In this document: positions 54,224 to 63,287 of the stretch, piece by piece
Layout: the number at the start of each line of letters is the position of its first letter
Numbering within the stretch: the stretch's first letter is position 1
NCBI GenBank assembly: GCA_002842435.1
Contig: PHCX01000004.1
Coordinates: forward strand, 1-64,000
Reading direction: 5' to 3'
Origin: Betaproteobacteria bacterium HGW-Betaproteobacteria-1
GTDB taxonomy: Bacteria; Pseudomonadota; Gammaproteobacteria; Burkholderiales; Methylophilaceae
Length of the DNA stretch: 64,000 nt
The notes under the pieces: model-generated
Told to the model about the DNA's origin: nothing
Databases searched by the model: none
What the model saw: the letters and a program-made list of their open reading frames with translations, nothing else
Position numbers and translations under genes: made by a program

Positions 54224-54257
54224 TCTTCTCCTAATTCTTTTTCAGTTAGATCCGTTC

Positions 54258-54278
54258 CCGAGTCAAATACTGGCTCGG
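54258..54278 (-). other. Hairpin between mmoX and mmoY
   Basis: CCGAGTCA-AATAC-TGGCTCGG, an 8-bp stem with one G:T pair, in the 69-bp gap after mmoX. No T run; it may stabilise the mmoX message or set its level relative to mmoY. Confidence 0.5.
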
Positions 54279-54292
54279 ACCGGGTTTAATGA

Positions 54293-55876
54293 TTATTTGA
54301 AATTTGCCAAGGGATCGCTAAAGACGCAGTTGGCACGCTTGATGTCATCCACCGTCCACAGGTTCTTGCCATCCACATGAGGTTGGGCAATCAGTGTCTT
54401 GCCATCGGAGCGAACACCCAGACCTTCGATAATCACGTCAGACAACTCACGACCTGCATACTGTTCGAAGATGTTTTGGCTTTCATAGCGCTCTGGCTCA
54501 GACAGCCACATACGCTCACCCCAGTCATCGGTAAGGGCGTGCTTTTTGCCGTTGTATTCATGTATCCGCAACGAGCCAGCGCTCTTGGATAGAGTTGGGC
54601 AGAATGGAACTTGGGAAACACGGTCGATGTAAACGGTATGACCCTTTTCAGCCAACCATTGCAGCGGAAGGAATCCGCTCTTCGGATCTTCGCAACCCAG
54701 AGCCTTCCACTCTTCGTAAATCTTGCCATAGTGGTCGTACCAGCCTGGATAATTGGCTTCAAACCATGCCATGTCTTCAGCATCAGGGAGTGACAGACGG
54801 AAAAATCCAAGGGGCCATGTGGCGTAAGCAATCAGTGCGAGATCATGGTGCGCCCAGTAAGCATCCTGTTTGGCATCGCGCAGGCTGGGTGGAGATTTAA
54901 CGCCATATTTACCGAGACGGCCGATCCAGATACCACCCCAATCTTCATAAACCCAGCGATTCCAGGTTTTTACCCATGGTTCTACCTTGAATTTGGAGCC
55001 ATATTCGAACAAGAAGCCGAGCGCGGGAGTGAAGTACTTCTGTTGCGTCCAAAAGGCGTTGTTCAGGTCGGCGTTCAGGTATTTTTGCGCATTTGGGTCG
55101 TTGGCAATGGAAACAACGGTTTGGTAACCATTCGCCATGTGACGCAACTCGTCCGTCTCGATAGACAAGAACACGGTAGGTGTAACTTCATCGCCATTGG
55201 CTGATGCCCATTCGGTAACCGCAACGATGAGCGGGTTGGTGAAGCAGGCCTCGCCTACGAGTTGCAGGTTGATTGAACACTCAACCGCATCGCCTGAGAT
55301 GAAGCCGTCAGCGAACACGCGTTTCATGCCTTTCCACAGCGGCCCGATAGTCCGGGTGCGACGCGCATCATTATGGCCGGCTGGGTCATGATAGTGCTTG
55401 GAGAAGTAGTAGTTCACAAAGCCGCATTGATTGGTGTGGCGGATCTCATCAAGCACTTGAGCCAGATAACCGTTCTTTTGTTCTGCGGCAGTCGCTGAGT
55501 CCCATAGCATCGCAGAGGCCGCGATAGCGTTGTATTCACCAGACTCGAGGAAATTCGAAACGACCTTCATGGCCTCACCCCAACGCGGATGCACCCGATT
55601 GCCGGCATCCAGACGCGTGAGACCATCCAGTAGCGTGCCGAACTGGCGCTCGTCTTTCACGGACTCCATACGTGCATACTCTTTGGCAATGAGCTTGAAC
55701 TGTTCCTTAGTGTCATTGGCCATTTTGTATTTCGTAGGATATTTGGTGCTGTTGCCTTTGAAATCCCAGTTGAATTCCTGCATCCACTTGTGAACTTCTT
55801 GTGCTCCCACGCTCGTTGGAGCGCGGTTTGCGCTTAGTGCATCGGTTGCTGCCTTGGTTGCTGAACTTATTGCCAT
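54293..55876 (-). CDS. mmoX: sMMO hydroxylase alpha subunit, diiron catalytic subunit (MmoX)
   Basis: The 527-residue protein is the methane-oxidising subunit. The ATG at 55876 (GGAG upstream) gives a protein colinear, without gaps as far as I can recall, with Methylococcus capsulatus MmoX. All six iron ligands are present at the usual numbers: Glu114, Glu144 and His147 (DEIRH), Glu209, Glu243 and His246 (DELRH). Cavity residues Leu110, Cys151, Phe188, Thr213 and Ile217 are also kept. Closely identical blocks are AEQKNGYLAQVLDEIRHT, DPAGHNDARRTRTIGPLWKG and KFKVEPWVKTWNRWVYEDW. Butane or propene monooxygenase alpha subunits are more distant, so true sMMO is the best reading. First gene of mmoXYBZDC. 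Confidence 0.97.
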   Translation of the reverse strand: MAISSATKAATDALSANRAPTSVGAQEVHKWMQEFNWDFKGNSTKYPTKYKMANDTKEQFKLIAKEYARMESVKDERQFGTLLDGLTRLDAGNRVHPRWGEAMKVVSNFLESGEYNAIAASAMLWDSATAAEQKNGYLAQVLDEIRHTNQCGFVNYYFSKHYHDPAGHNDARRTRTIGPLWKGMKRVFADGFISGDAVECSINLQLVGEACFTNPLIVAVTEWASANGDEVTPTVFLSIETDELRHMANGYQTVVSIANDPNAQKYLNADLNNAFWTQQKYFTPALGFLFEYGSKFKVEPWVKTWNRWVYEDWGGIWIGRLGKYGVKSPPSLRDAKQDAYWAHHDLALIAYATWPLGFFRLSLPDAEDMAWFEANYPGWYDHYGKIYEEWKALGCEDPKSGFLPLQWLAEKGHTVYIDRVSQVPFCPTLSKSAGSLRIHEYNGKKHALTDDWGERMWLSEPERYESQNIFEQYAGRELSDVIIEGLGVRSDGKTLIAQPHVDGKNLWTVDDIKRANCVFSDPLANFK

Positions 55877-56042
55877 GATCACTACTCCTTTTCGATATCT
55901 CTCTCTATTTAGTTAGATAGTGTGCGTATTTGTGTAATGGATCGACTAAGTTCGCGTTACCTTTTGGGTGCGGTGGCCTCAGCGTCCTATACGCTTCTGT
56001 ACAACTCGAACGAACGATTTTTAGATTCGTGTAAACCCTAAG

Positions 56043-56057
56043 GCAAATTCCGTACCA
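56043..56057 (-). promoter_or_regulatory. Sigma-54 (-24/-12) promoter of the mmo operon
   Basis: TGGTACGGAATTTGC on the minus strand has the invariant GG and GC ten bases apart and resembles the consensus TGGCAC-N5-TTGC. Transcription would start near 56031, giving a leader of about 155 bases before mmoX. Confidence 0.85.
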
Positions 56058-56169
56058 CGCTTACATTGCATTTATATTACACTTATATTTATCTTTATTT
56101 TCAATTACATATATACATCCATCACGAATATCTTCATTAAAAAAATATATATATAACACCAGATAAATC

Positions 56170-56206
56170 TGTATATTATTTATACAATCTGCATATTATT
56201 TATACA
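56170..56206. promoter_or_regulatory. Two tandem palindromes, candidate MmoR binding sites
   Basis: TGTATA-TTATT-TATACA (56170-56186) and TGCATA-TTATT-TATACA (56190-56206) repeat with a 20-bp period, so both would face the same side of the helix. They lie about 115-150 bp upstream of the -24 element, the usual distance for enhancers of sigma-54 activators. The DNA between is very AT-rich and could bend or bind IHF. Confidence 0.65.
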
Positions 56207-56746
56207 GATAGCTGGTCATTTCCGGCTTTGGGTCCTGCGATTCAATCATTGCCAGAAAATGTTTAAGTCGTAGATGACACCTCGCAAAATCAACCGGTCA
56301 GGTTCCTGCACAGCGCGATAAGAAGTGGCCTGGAATACTTGAACAATCTGATAGCGGTGGATCTGCTACCTTTGACGGTACTACTGAGTAAGGAAATAGT
56401 GCTGAAGGTTGCAAAAAGAACGAGACGGACGCACTCAGCGGCTTACAAAGAAAAGAGGGCCTGGCAAGTCTTGGGGGTTGTTGGCCGAGCCGGCGCTGTG
56501 GTTTGAAGTGCCTTTCGACCGGATACGAAGTGGAAACGGTGGTTCAGCAAGCGGGCTGCTGACGTGTTTGGTGGAACCCTATATTTGAATCTATAGATCT
56601 ATAGAAGAACTCAATGCAGTCAAAGATAGTTTTATGGAGTTTCAGGTATCTACCGGTGTATTACCATCGGTCAGATGGCCAAATAGATGGCAATAGCCAA
56701 GATTGGTCGCCATATCGGGCCACCCCTGGACTATAGTGAATCAGCA
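56207..56746. other. 540-bp gap between the mmo enhancer and the Crp-type gene
   Basis: No gene is supported on either strand. One short element stands out, the 16-bp perfect palindrome TCTATAGATCTATAGA at 56590-56605. Short broken frames may be debris of an older gene, but I cannot identify them. Confidence 0.6.
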
Positions 56747-57499
56747 TCAGCCGACAACTTTTTTAAGTGAAGGCAGAAGACGGTCGAATTCATCTTTCAC
56801 CACCCTGTAGCATTCACAAGAGCGCGCTTCCAGTCCAGGCCGGTTGATCACTTTAATATGCCCACGGCTATATTCAATCAAACCTGCACGTTGTAACTTG
56901 CCAGCTGCCTCGGTGACCCCCTCACGCCGTACACCCAGCATATTGGCGATCAATTCCTGAGTCATCAAAAGCTCATTATTTGCCAGCCTGTCCAGGCTGA
57001 GCAGCAGCCAGCGACATAATTGTTGTTCTATGGTGTGGTGACGATTACAAACCGCAGTCTGCGCCATCTGTGTAATCAAGGCCTGAGTGTAACGGAGCAA
57101 TAAGCGCATCATGGCCCCATTGCGATCAAACTCATTCTTTAACAATTGAGCTTCCAACCGATAGCCATAGCCGGCGCTCTGCACGATAGCCCGGCTTGGC
57201 GTGGTTTCGCCACCCATAAACAGTGAAATGCCAAGTATGCCCTCATTCCCCACGACTGCGATCTCGGCTGAAAGGCCATCCTCCATCACATACAACAGGG
57301 AGACTATCGATGTGGTAGGAAAGTACGCATGCGCTAACCGTCCCCCCGACTCATACAACACATCTCCAAGACGCATTTCAACCAGTTCCAGATGAGCGCG
57401 GAAAAAGTCCAGATCTGCCGGAAGCAAGGCCTCAAGTAAGTGATTTTGCAGGGGTGAGTGTTCTAGTACTAAGGCTTTTTTTTCAGAGGGAGGTTTCAT
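56747..57499 (-). CDS. Crp/Fnr-superfamily transcription regulator
   Basis: The 250-residue protein has an N-terminal cyclic-nucleotide-binding-like beta roll (DFFRAHLELVEMRLGDVLYESGGRLAHAYFPTTSIVSLLYVMEDGLSAEIAVVGNEGILG) and a C-terminal winged helix (LMTQELIANMLGVRREGVTEAAGKLQRAGLIEYSRGHIKVI). It lacks the Fnr cysteine set for an iron-sulfur cluster. It is the last gene of the upstream set on the island and sits directly before the mmo promoter region. Its ligand and targets cannot be told; regulation of the island is a fair guess. Confidence 0.87.
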   Translation of the reverse strand: MKPPSEKKALVLEHSPLQNHLLEALLPADLDFFRAHLELVEMRLGDVLYESGGRLAHAYFPTTSIVSLLYVMEDGLSAEIAVVGNEGILGISLFMGGETTPSRAIVQSAGYGYRLEAQLLKNEFDRNGAMMRLLLRYTQALITQMAQTAVCNRHHTIEQQLCRWLLLSLDRLANNELLMTQELIANMLGVRREGVTEAAGKLQRAGLIEYSRGHIKVINRPGLEARSCECYRVVKDEFDRLLPSLKKVVG

Positions 57500-57567
57500 C
57501 TCTGATCCAAAGTGAATTTATTGTGGCATGCCCATGCTGGTACCTGGCGCAACATTTAAAATGCTGG

Positions 57568-58272
57568 TTATGCAAAATATCTATCCTCAAGCAGCATGTC
57601 TTCAAAAAATGCGCCATATGGTTGATTGGGGTGACGAATATGAATTTCGAGAACCCAAAGTAAACGAGATGGATGGAAATCCAGATCAGCCAAAGGGCCT
57701 TCGTAAACAGCTGCATGAGGAAACTCGCCCAGACGATGCCCTGATAAATCCATATTCAGCTTCCAGCCGCGCTGCTCTGCTCTGGAGATGGCAAATTCGT
57801 AGAGTGTCTTGCCGGTGGCGCCCTGCAGTAACCAGTGCTGCCTGACTTCGTGAAAAATAGCTCTGGCATCGTCTGCGCAGCGCTTCTTTTCGCTATTGCT
57901 GCCGCTGACGAAAGTATCGCCGCCATCCCCTTCCCACTCTTTCCAAACGGGGCCAATATCTATCAAAAAGATATCGTCTTCTCCCAGCACAATGCCAGGA
58001 TCAGAGGCCTCGCCAAAGGTCTTGGTGGTATTGCTACCGAAACGCACGTAAACATCGTGCCAACCACGCACCATCCCGGATTCAGCCAACACATCTTTTG
58101 CGAACTCTACCGCGTCTTCTTCCACCATTCCCGGTTTTACGGAGGCGGCGATGCGTTGAATTGCATCGCGCGTTAATTTCCTGACGGCCAGCATTTTCTC
58201 GGGATCGTAGGCAGTGCCAACATGCTCAAATTGAGTCTGTAAAACTGATGCATTACTTACTGAATTATTCAT
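57568..58272 (-). CDS. M24-family (pita-bread fold) metallopeptidase-like protein
   Basis: The 234-residue protein resembles Xaa-Pro aminopeptidase/creatinase C-terminal domains. The dinuclear metal ligands seem present: Asp in FLIDIGPVWKEWEGDGGDTF (two Asp), His in SGHRLGEFPHAAVYEGP, Glu in LLWVLEIHI and Glu in YGAFFEDMLLE. The usual N-terminal creatinase domain is missing, as in short M24 members. Start at 58272 follows AAGGAAATGAAAA. Peptidase or not, its link to methane oxidation is unknown; it lies between ferredoxin and regulator genes on the same strand. Confidence 0.8.
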   Translation of the reverse strand: MNNSVSNASVLQTQFEHVGTAYDPEKMLAVRKLTRDAIQRIAASVKPGMVEEDAVEFAKDVLAESGMVRGWHDVYVRFGSNTTKTFGEASDPGIVLGEDDIFLIDIGPVWKEWEGDGGDTFVSGSNSEKKRCADDARAIFHEVRQHWLLQGATGKTLYEFAISRAEQRGWKLNMDLSGHRLGEFPHAAVYEGPLADLDFHPSRLLWVLEIHIRHPNQPYGAFFEDMLLEDRYFA

Positions 58273-58320
58273 TTTTCATTTCCTTCTAGGGATTGATAAG
58301 GTCATTAGGTCAGGTAAGAT

Positions 58321-58659
58321 TTAAAAGGATTTCCCCGGGAGCCGGACAACAAGACCTTCCATCCAGGGCTCAAGTTTGATCTGGCACGCCAGACGATCGG
58401 AGGAGTTTTTCCCTGCCAAAGCAGTAATCAGTCTTCTCTCTGCTCGTTCCATAGGCGGTAGCCGGCGAATCCATGACCGATCTATGGTCAATCGACATGT
58501 TCCGCAAGCGGCATTGCCGCCGCAAATGCCTGGTATGAGTTGCGAACTGTGCAAGGCGGTCATTAACGTTTGTCCGGTTGGCATCGTCATCTGAAATTCT
58601 TCGTCATCGCTTATCTTCAGCGTGATCGTTACTATTGGAGGTACTTGCGATGATTTCAT
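58321..58659 (-). CDS. Adrenodoxin-type 2Fe-2S ferredoxin
   Basis: The 112-residue protein has the ferredoxin cluster site CGGNAACGTC (C-x5-C-x2-C) with a fourth Cys in SSDRLACQIKLEPWMEGLVVRLP. The C-x5-C spacing fits the adrenodoxin/putidaredoxin group rather than plant-type MmoC domains. The start at 58659 is 25 bp after the gnd stop; an upstream TTG start at 58713 would overlap gnd. It could feed electrons to an oxygenase, but no partner reductase or P450 lies nearby. Confidence 0.82.
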   Translation of the reverse strand: MKSSQVPPIVTITLKISDDEEFQMTMPTGQTLMTALHSSQLIPGICGGNAACGTCRLTIDRSWIRRLPPMERAERRLITALAGKNSSDRLACQIKLEPWMEGLVVRLPGKSF

Positions 58660-58684
58660 GGCCAGAGTTGGCTTCAAGCCAAAC

Positions 58685-59599
58685 TTACTTGGATTTGATT
58701 GTGTGACCGCCAAATGCGTTGCGCATCATTGACAGTAGTTTGTAGCTGTAACCGCTATCGTCCTGGCTGGCGAAACGCATTTGCAAGGCGATGGTCAGTA
58801 CAGGTGCTGCAACACCTTGTTCGACAGCCTCTACCACTGTCCAGCGGCCTTCCCCTGAATCGGCAACATAAGGGGCCACATCGCCCAGGTCCTGGTCGTG
58901 TTTGAGTGCTTCAGCTGTCAAATCAAGCAGCCAGCTGCGCACGACAGAGCCATGACGCCATAACTCGGTGATTTGCGCCAAGTCGAGATCAAACTCTTCC
59001 TTGCCCTTCAGCAAGTCCAGGCCTTCAGCCATGGCCTGCATCATGCCGTATTCGATACCGTTATGGATCATCTTGGTGAAGTGGCCAGAGCCGATCGGGC
59101 CAACATGTGCCCAGCCGCGCTCATGTGCCGGTGCCAGTGCTTTTAATACTGGGGTCATGGCTGCAGCTACTTCAGGTTCCGCACCTACCATCAAGCAGTA
59201 CCCGTTTTCCAGTCCCCAGATGCCGCCGGATGTACCACTATCCATAAAGCCAATACCATGTTCAGCGAGAAACTGACCACGACGCATGCTGTGCTTGTAA
59301 TTTGAATTGCCGCCATCGACGACAATGTCGCCCTTGTTCAGCAAGGGGACGAGATCCTTGATCTGGTTTTCTGTAGTTTCACCTGATGGAAGCATCAGCC
59401 AGATAATTTTTTGTTTCTGGCCAGTAAGTTTGTTTACTGCATCATCAACTGACATGGCACCGATCATGCCTTCTTTGGCTACCAGCTGGTTTACTGCTTC
59501 ATGGTTGAAGTCAAAGCCGACCACTTCAATTTTATTGCGTAATAGCCGAGACGCCATATTGCCGCCCATCTTGCCTAGGCCAATCATTGCTAATTTCAT
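58685..59599 (-). CDS. gnd: 6-phosphogluconate dehydrogenase, short (NAD-type) form
   Basis: The 304-residue enzyme decarboxylates 6-phosphogluconate to ribulose-5-phosphate. Seen: Rossmann motif MIGLGKMGGNMASRLL, then GFDF, whose Asp at the end of beta-2 suggests NAD over NADP; DGGNSNYKHSMRR, the substrate loop; and GHFTKMIHNGIEYGMMQAMAEG with catalytic Lys/Asn/Glu. It is the short class, typical of NAD-dependent enzymes and of methylotrophs, where it drives the dissimilatory RuMP cycle. On this island it would yield NADH, which sMMO consumes. A strong hairpin lies just before its ribosome site. Confidence 0.93.
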   Translation of the reverse strand: MKLAMIGLGKMGGNMASRLLRNKIEVVGFDFNHEAVNQLVAKEGMIGAMSVDDAVNKLTGQKQKIIWLMLPSGETTENQIKDLVPLLNKGDIVVDGGNSNYKHSMRRGQFLAEHGIGFMDSGTSGGIWGLENGYCLMVGAEPEVAAAMTPVLKALAPAHERGWAHVGPIGSGHFTKMIHNGIEYGMMQAMAEGLDLLKGKEEFDLDLAQITELWRHGSVVRSWLLDLTAEALKHDQDLGDVAPYVADSGEGRWTVVEAVEQGVAAPVLTIALQMRFASQDDSGYSYKLLSMMRNAFGGHTIKSK

Positions 59600-59616
59600 T
59601 TGGTTTTCCTGGATGA

Positions 59617-59641
59617 GGCTTTGCAGATAATCTGCAAAGCC
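59617..59641 (-). other. Perfect hairpin upstream of gnd
   Basis: GGCTTTGCAGA-N3-TCTGCAAAGCC, an 11-bp perfect stem with a three-base loop, ends 17 bp before the gnd ATG. No T run follows. It could end the upstream small gene or sequester/stabilise the gnd leader. Confidence 0.65.
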
Positions 59642-59713
59642 ATTGTCATGCGGGGCCTAATCAGAGCTTCCTTTATCTGACTAAACTATCGTTTTAATTG
59701 ATAGACATGGAGG

Positions 59714-60061
59714 TCAGTAGGCCTTTTGGAGTAAGCGTCTGGCTTGGTCATGACCATCATAATTATGGATCAGCTCTGGTGATGATAATGAAGCTCCCAC
59801 CGGGGCATGACTTGATAAAAATTCAGGTGAAGGTTGCAACATGCGCCTTGCTTGTTCCTGCGGATCTACTGCTGCGGAACTTGACAGCGTTTGTTTCCCC
59901 GCGCTTCCTGCTGTTATGTAAAGGGTTGGCTGTAGCATACGTTGGGCCTGGCCATGGGCATCTTCCGCTGCCATGAGGGCGGGTGCATGAGCACCTATCA
60001 AGAAACAACATAGTGAGATCGCTACGCTAGTGAGTGGCTTTAGTGGGTATGTGTTTGACAT
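59714..60061 (-). CDS. Small secreted protein with three D-x3-Q-A-x-R-x-L-Q repeats
   Basis: The 115-residue product has a signal peptide (hydrophobic residues 10-30, likely cleaved near ALMAAED) and three copies of one motif: DAHGQAQRMLQP (34-45), DPQEQARRMLQP (66-77) and DGHDQARRLLQK (102-113), separated by Ser/Ala/Pro-rich spacers. AAGGAGTTCAGC gives a good ribosome site before the ATG. No Cys in the mature part, no membrane helix. I recognise no family; each repeat would form a short amphipathic helix. It is the first gene of the island run on the minus strand. Confidence 0.75.
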   Translation of the reverse strand: MSNTYPLKPLTSVAISLCCFLIGAHAPALMAAEDAHGQAQRMLQPTLYITAGSAGKQTLSSSAAVDPQEQARRMLQPSPEFLSSHAPVGASLSSPELIHNYDGHDQARRLLQKAY

Positions 60062-60780
60062 GCTGAACTCCTTAAATGGATTTACAAAAAATCGCCTGAT
60101 TCAGCAAAACTAAGCGGGTATTAATACTTATGCTTAATCTACCCAAGGGGTTGAAATATGCCGAACCACAAACGTAGAACAGCAATTGGTATGCCATATT
60201 GATATTATTGTTATTTATCAACTACTTACTTGAATTTTGTGAGTGATGGGATGTATTGTAGATAGAGACTGTGCATTCTTTCTTTACAGTGACCTGTACA
60301 GGCTTTATACAAGAGGCGAGGGTACCGTCCCTGAGTAACTGTTGAATTTGGCTCTATGCAATCTTGTGAGTTATATGAAAACGGTGAATTCACCGATTAA
60401 TTTTGTATGGACTTTGTTCTGAATTGTGTTTGAACTTTCAAAAGCTGTTTTCCGGTACAGAATCAAAAGTCATAGAAGTGACTACCGCGGACCAGCCACC
60501 AATTTTCGGCCGCTTCCAACGTAAGGGATTTATCGAAAAACTCAGCAGTAATAACTGAAATTTGAGTACAAGGTCGCGCGCACTACGATTCTGGATTTCT
60601 CAGTCCCTGCGATAGCATTTCGATACCCTGTGGCGTGAACCGGCAGGAAAGGTGCTGTAAATCTGGTGTCAGACGCTGGAAGAAAGATAGGTATGACATT
60701 TGCCCGGTAATGTTTTTATACTGATTGCGATAGTGGTTTTTTGATAAGCTTGCAACTTTTATCATCACTGAAACTGCATC
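60062..60780. other. 720-bp gap before ettA
   Basis: No gene is firmly supported. A 60-codon frame on the minus strand (60583-60765, starting MIKVASLSKNH) lacks a ribosome site and may be chance. The right-hand end of the island and the promoters of ettA and the secreted repeat protein should lie here. Confidence 0.5.
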
Positions 60781-62445
<1,665 letters not shown>

Positions 62446-62472
62446 TGGATGGATTACTGACCAAATAAAAAA

Positions 62473-62494
62473 GGGAGCCGAGGCTCCCTTTTTT
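62473..62494 (+). terminator. Bidirectional terminator after ettA
   Basis: GGGAGCC-GA-GGCTCCC followed by six T, preceded by six A, so it serves ettA (plus) and the convergent cupin gene (minus). Confidence 0.9.
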
Positions 62495-62511
62495 ATTGCA
62501 ACGGTCCTAAA

Positions 62512-62802
62512 TTAGAAACCGTTGGGAAAGTCGTAGCTGTAGTGCTTGCGCAGCGGCTTGACGACTTCCCATTGGCTGTCGAGGCCGGCGTGGAATGCAA
62601 CCAGGTCACCTGCGACGATGCGAACCGGTTCACCGCCCTTGGGGGTGACCAGAATTTCGCCGTCCAGTACATAGGCGCATTCGGTGGAGCCGAAATCGAT
62701 CGGGAACTTGGAGACTTCCTTCTCCCAGATGGCCCAGTTGGAAACGCCCAGTTCCTTCAGACGCTCTTCGCTAGGGTTTTTTTCGATAACAATCTTGGAC
62801 AT
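62512..62802 (-). CDS. Small cupin-domain protein 1
   Basis: The 96-residue single-domain cupin (DUF861-like): ECAYVLDGEILVTPKGGEPVRIVAGDLVAFHAGLDSQWEVVKPLRKHY matches the short glycine-rich cupins related to (S)-ureidoglycine aminohydrolase. Classical metal-binding His of motif 1 are missing, so enzymatic activity is uncertain. Good ribosome site AAAGGATATTC. A paralog lies 182 bp upstream on the same strand. Confidence 0.85.
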   Translation of the reverse strand: MSKIVIEKNPSEERLKELGVSNWAIWEKEVSKFPIDFGSTECAYVLDGEILVTPKGGEPVRIVAGDLVAFHAGLDSQWEVVKPLRKHYSYDFPNGF

Positions 62803-62983
62803 GAATATCCTTTCAGGGTATGGCTGAAACTCAGCATACGGGTTGTGTAATGATAAAAAGGGATTGCAAAACAGGCGTACAGAGAGATTTCCAACCTACT
62901 TCACGTAGGCTGAAGTATAAGGGTTTTTGCCATCGTGGGCCAGCCGATGGCGGTTCTATGTCAAGCGCGGTTTTGGTACGTGC

Positions 62984-63259
62984 TCAACCGAACTGGTAGT
63001 GCTTGCGTAGCGGCTTTTTCACTTCCCAAGTGCAAGACAGGCCGGGTGAGAACGTCACCAGGTCACCGGCGCCGAAACTGACTGGTGCGCCGTCTTTCGG
63101 CGTAACCGTCACTTCGCCTTCCAGGATATAGGCGACTTCCTGTTCGCTATAGGACCAGGGAAAGGTGGAGACCTCCTTGGACCATGTTGGCCAGGAAGAT
63201 ACGCCCAACGCTTTCAGTCGGGCATCATCCGGATTATGTTCAACCTTGATCAGAGACAT
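62984..63259 (-). CDS. Small cupin-domain protein 2
   Basis: The 91-residue paralog of the previous gene: same start pattern (MSLIKVEHNPDDARLKALGVSSWPTW) and core (EVAYILEGEVTVTPKDGAPVSFGAGDLVTFSPGLSCTWEVKKPLRKHYQFG). The start at 63259 has AAGGAGCACAAC upstream; the longer open frame runs through the palindrome at 63288-63323 and is unlikely. The pair comes from a tandem duplication. Confidence 0.85.
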   Translation of the reverse strand: MSLIKVEHNPDDARLKALGVSSWPTWSKEVSTFPWSYSEQEVAYILEGEVTVTPKDGAPVSFGAGDLVTFSPGLSCTWEVKKPLRKHYQFG

Positions 63260-63287
63260 GTTGTGCTCCTTGTCCATGGTTTGCGCC

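Noticed and set aside
54293..55876. Reading the oxygenase as butane or propane monooxygenase
   Set aside because: The alpha subunit keeps the sMMO cavity residues and long identical blocks, and gene order mmoXYBZDC with mmoR/mmoG fits. A tree is still needed since BMO is a close relative with the same gene order.
62929..62951. Hairpin GCCATCG...CGATGGC between the cupin genes considered as a terminator
   Set aside because: Neither strand has a T run after the stem.
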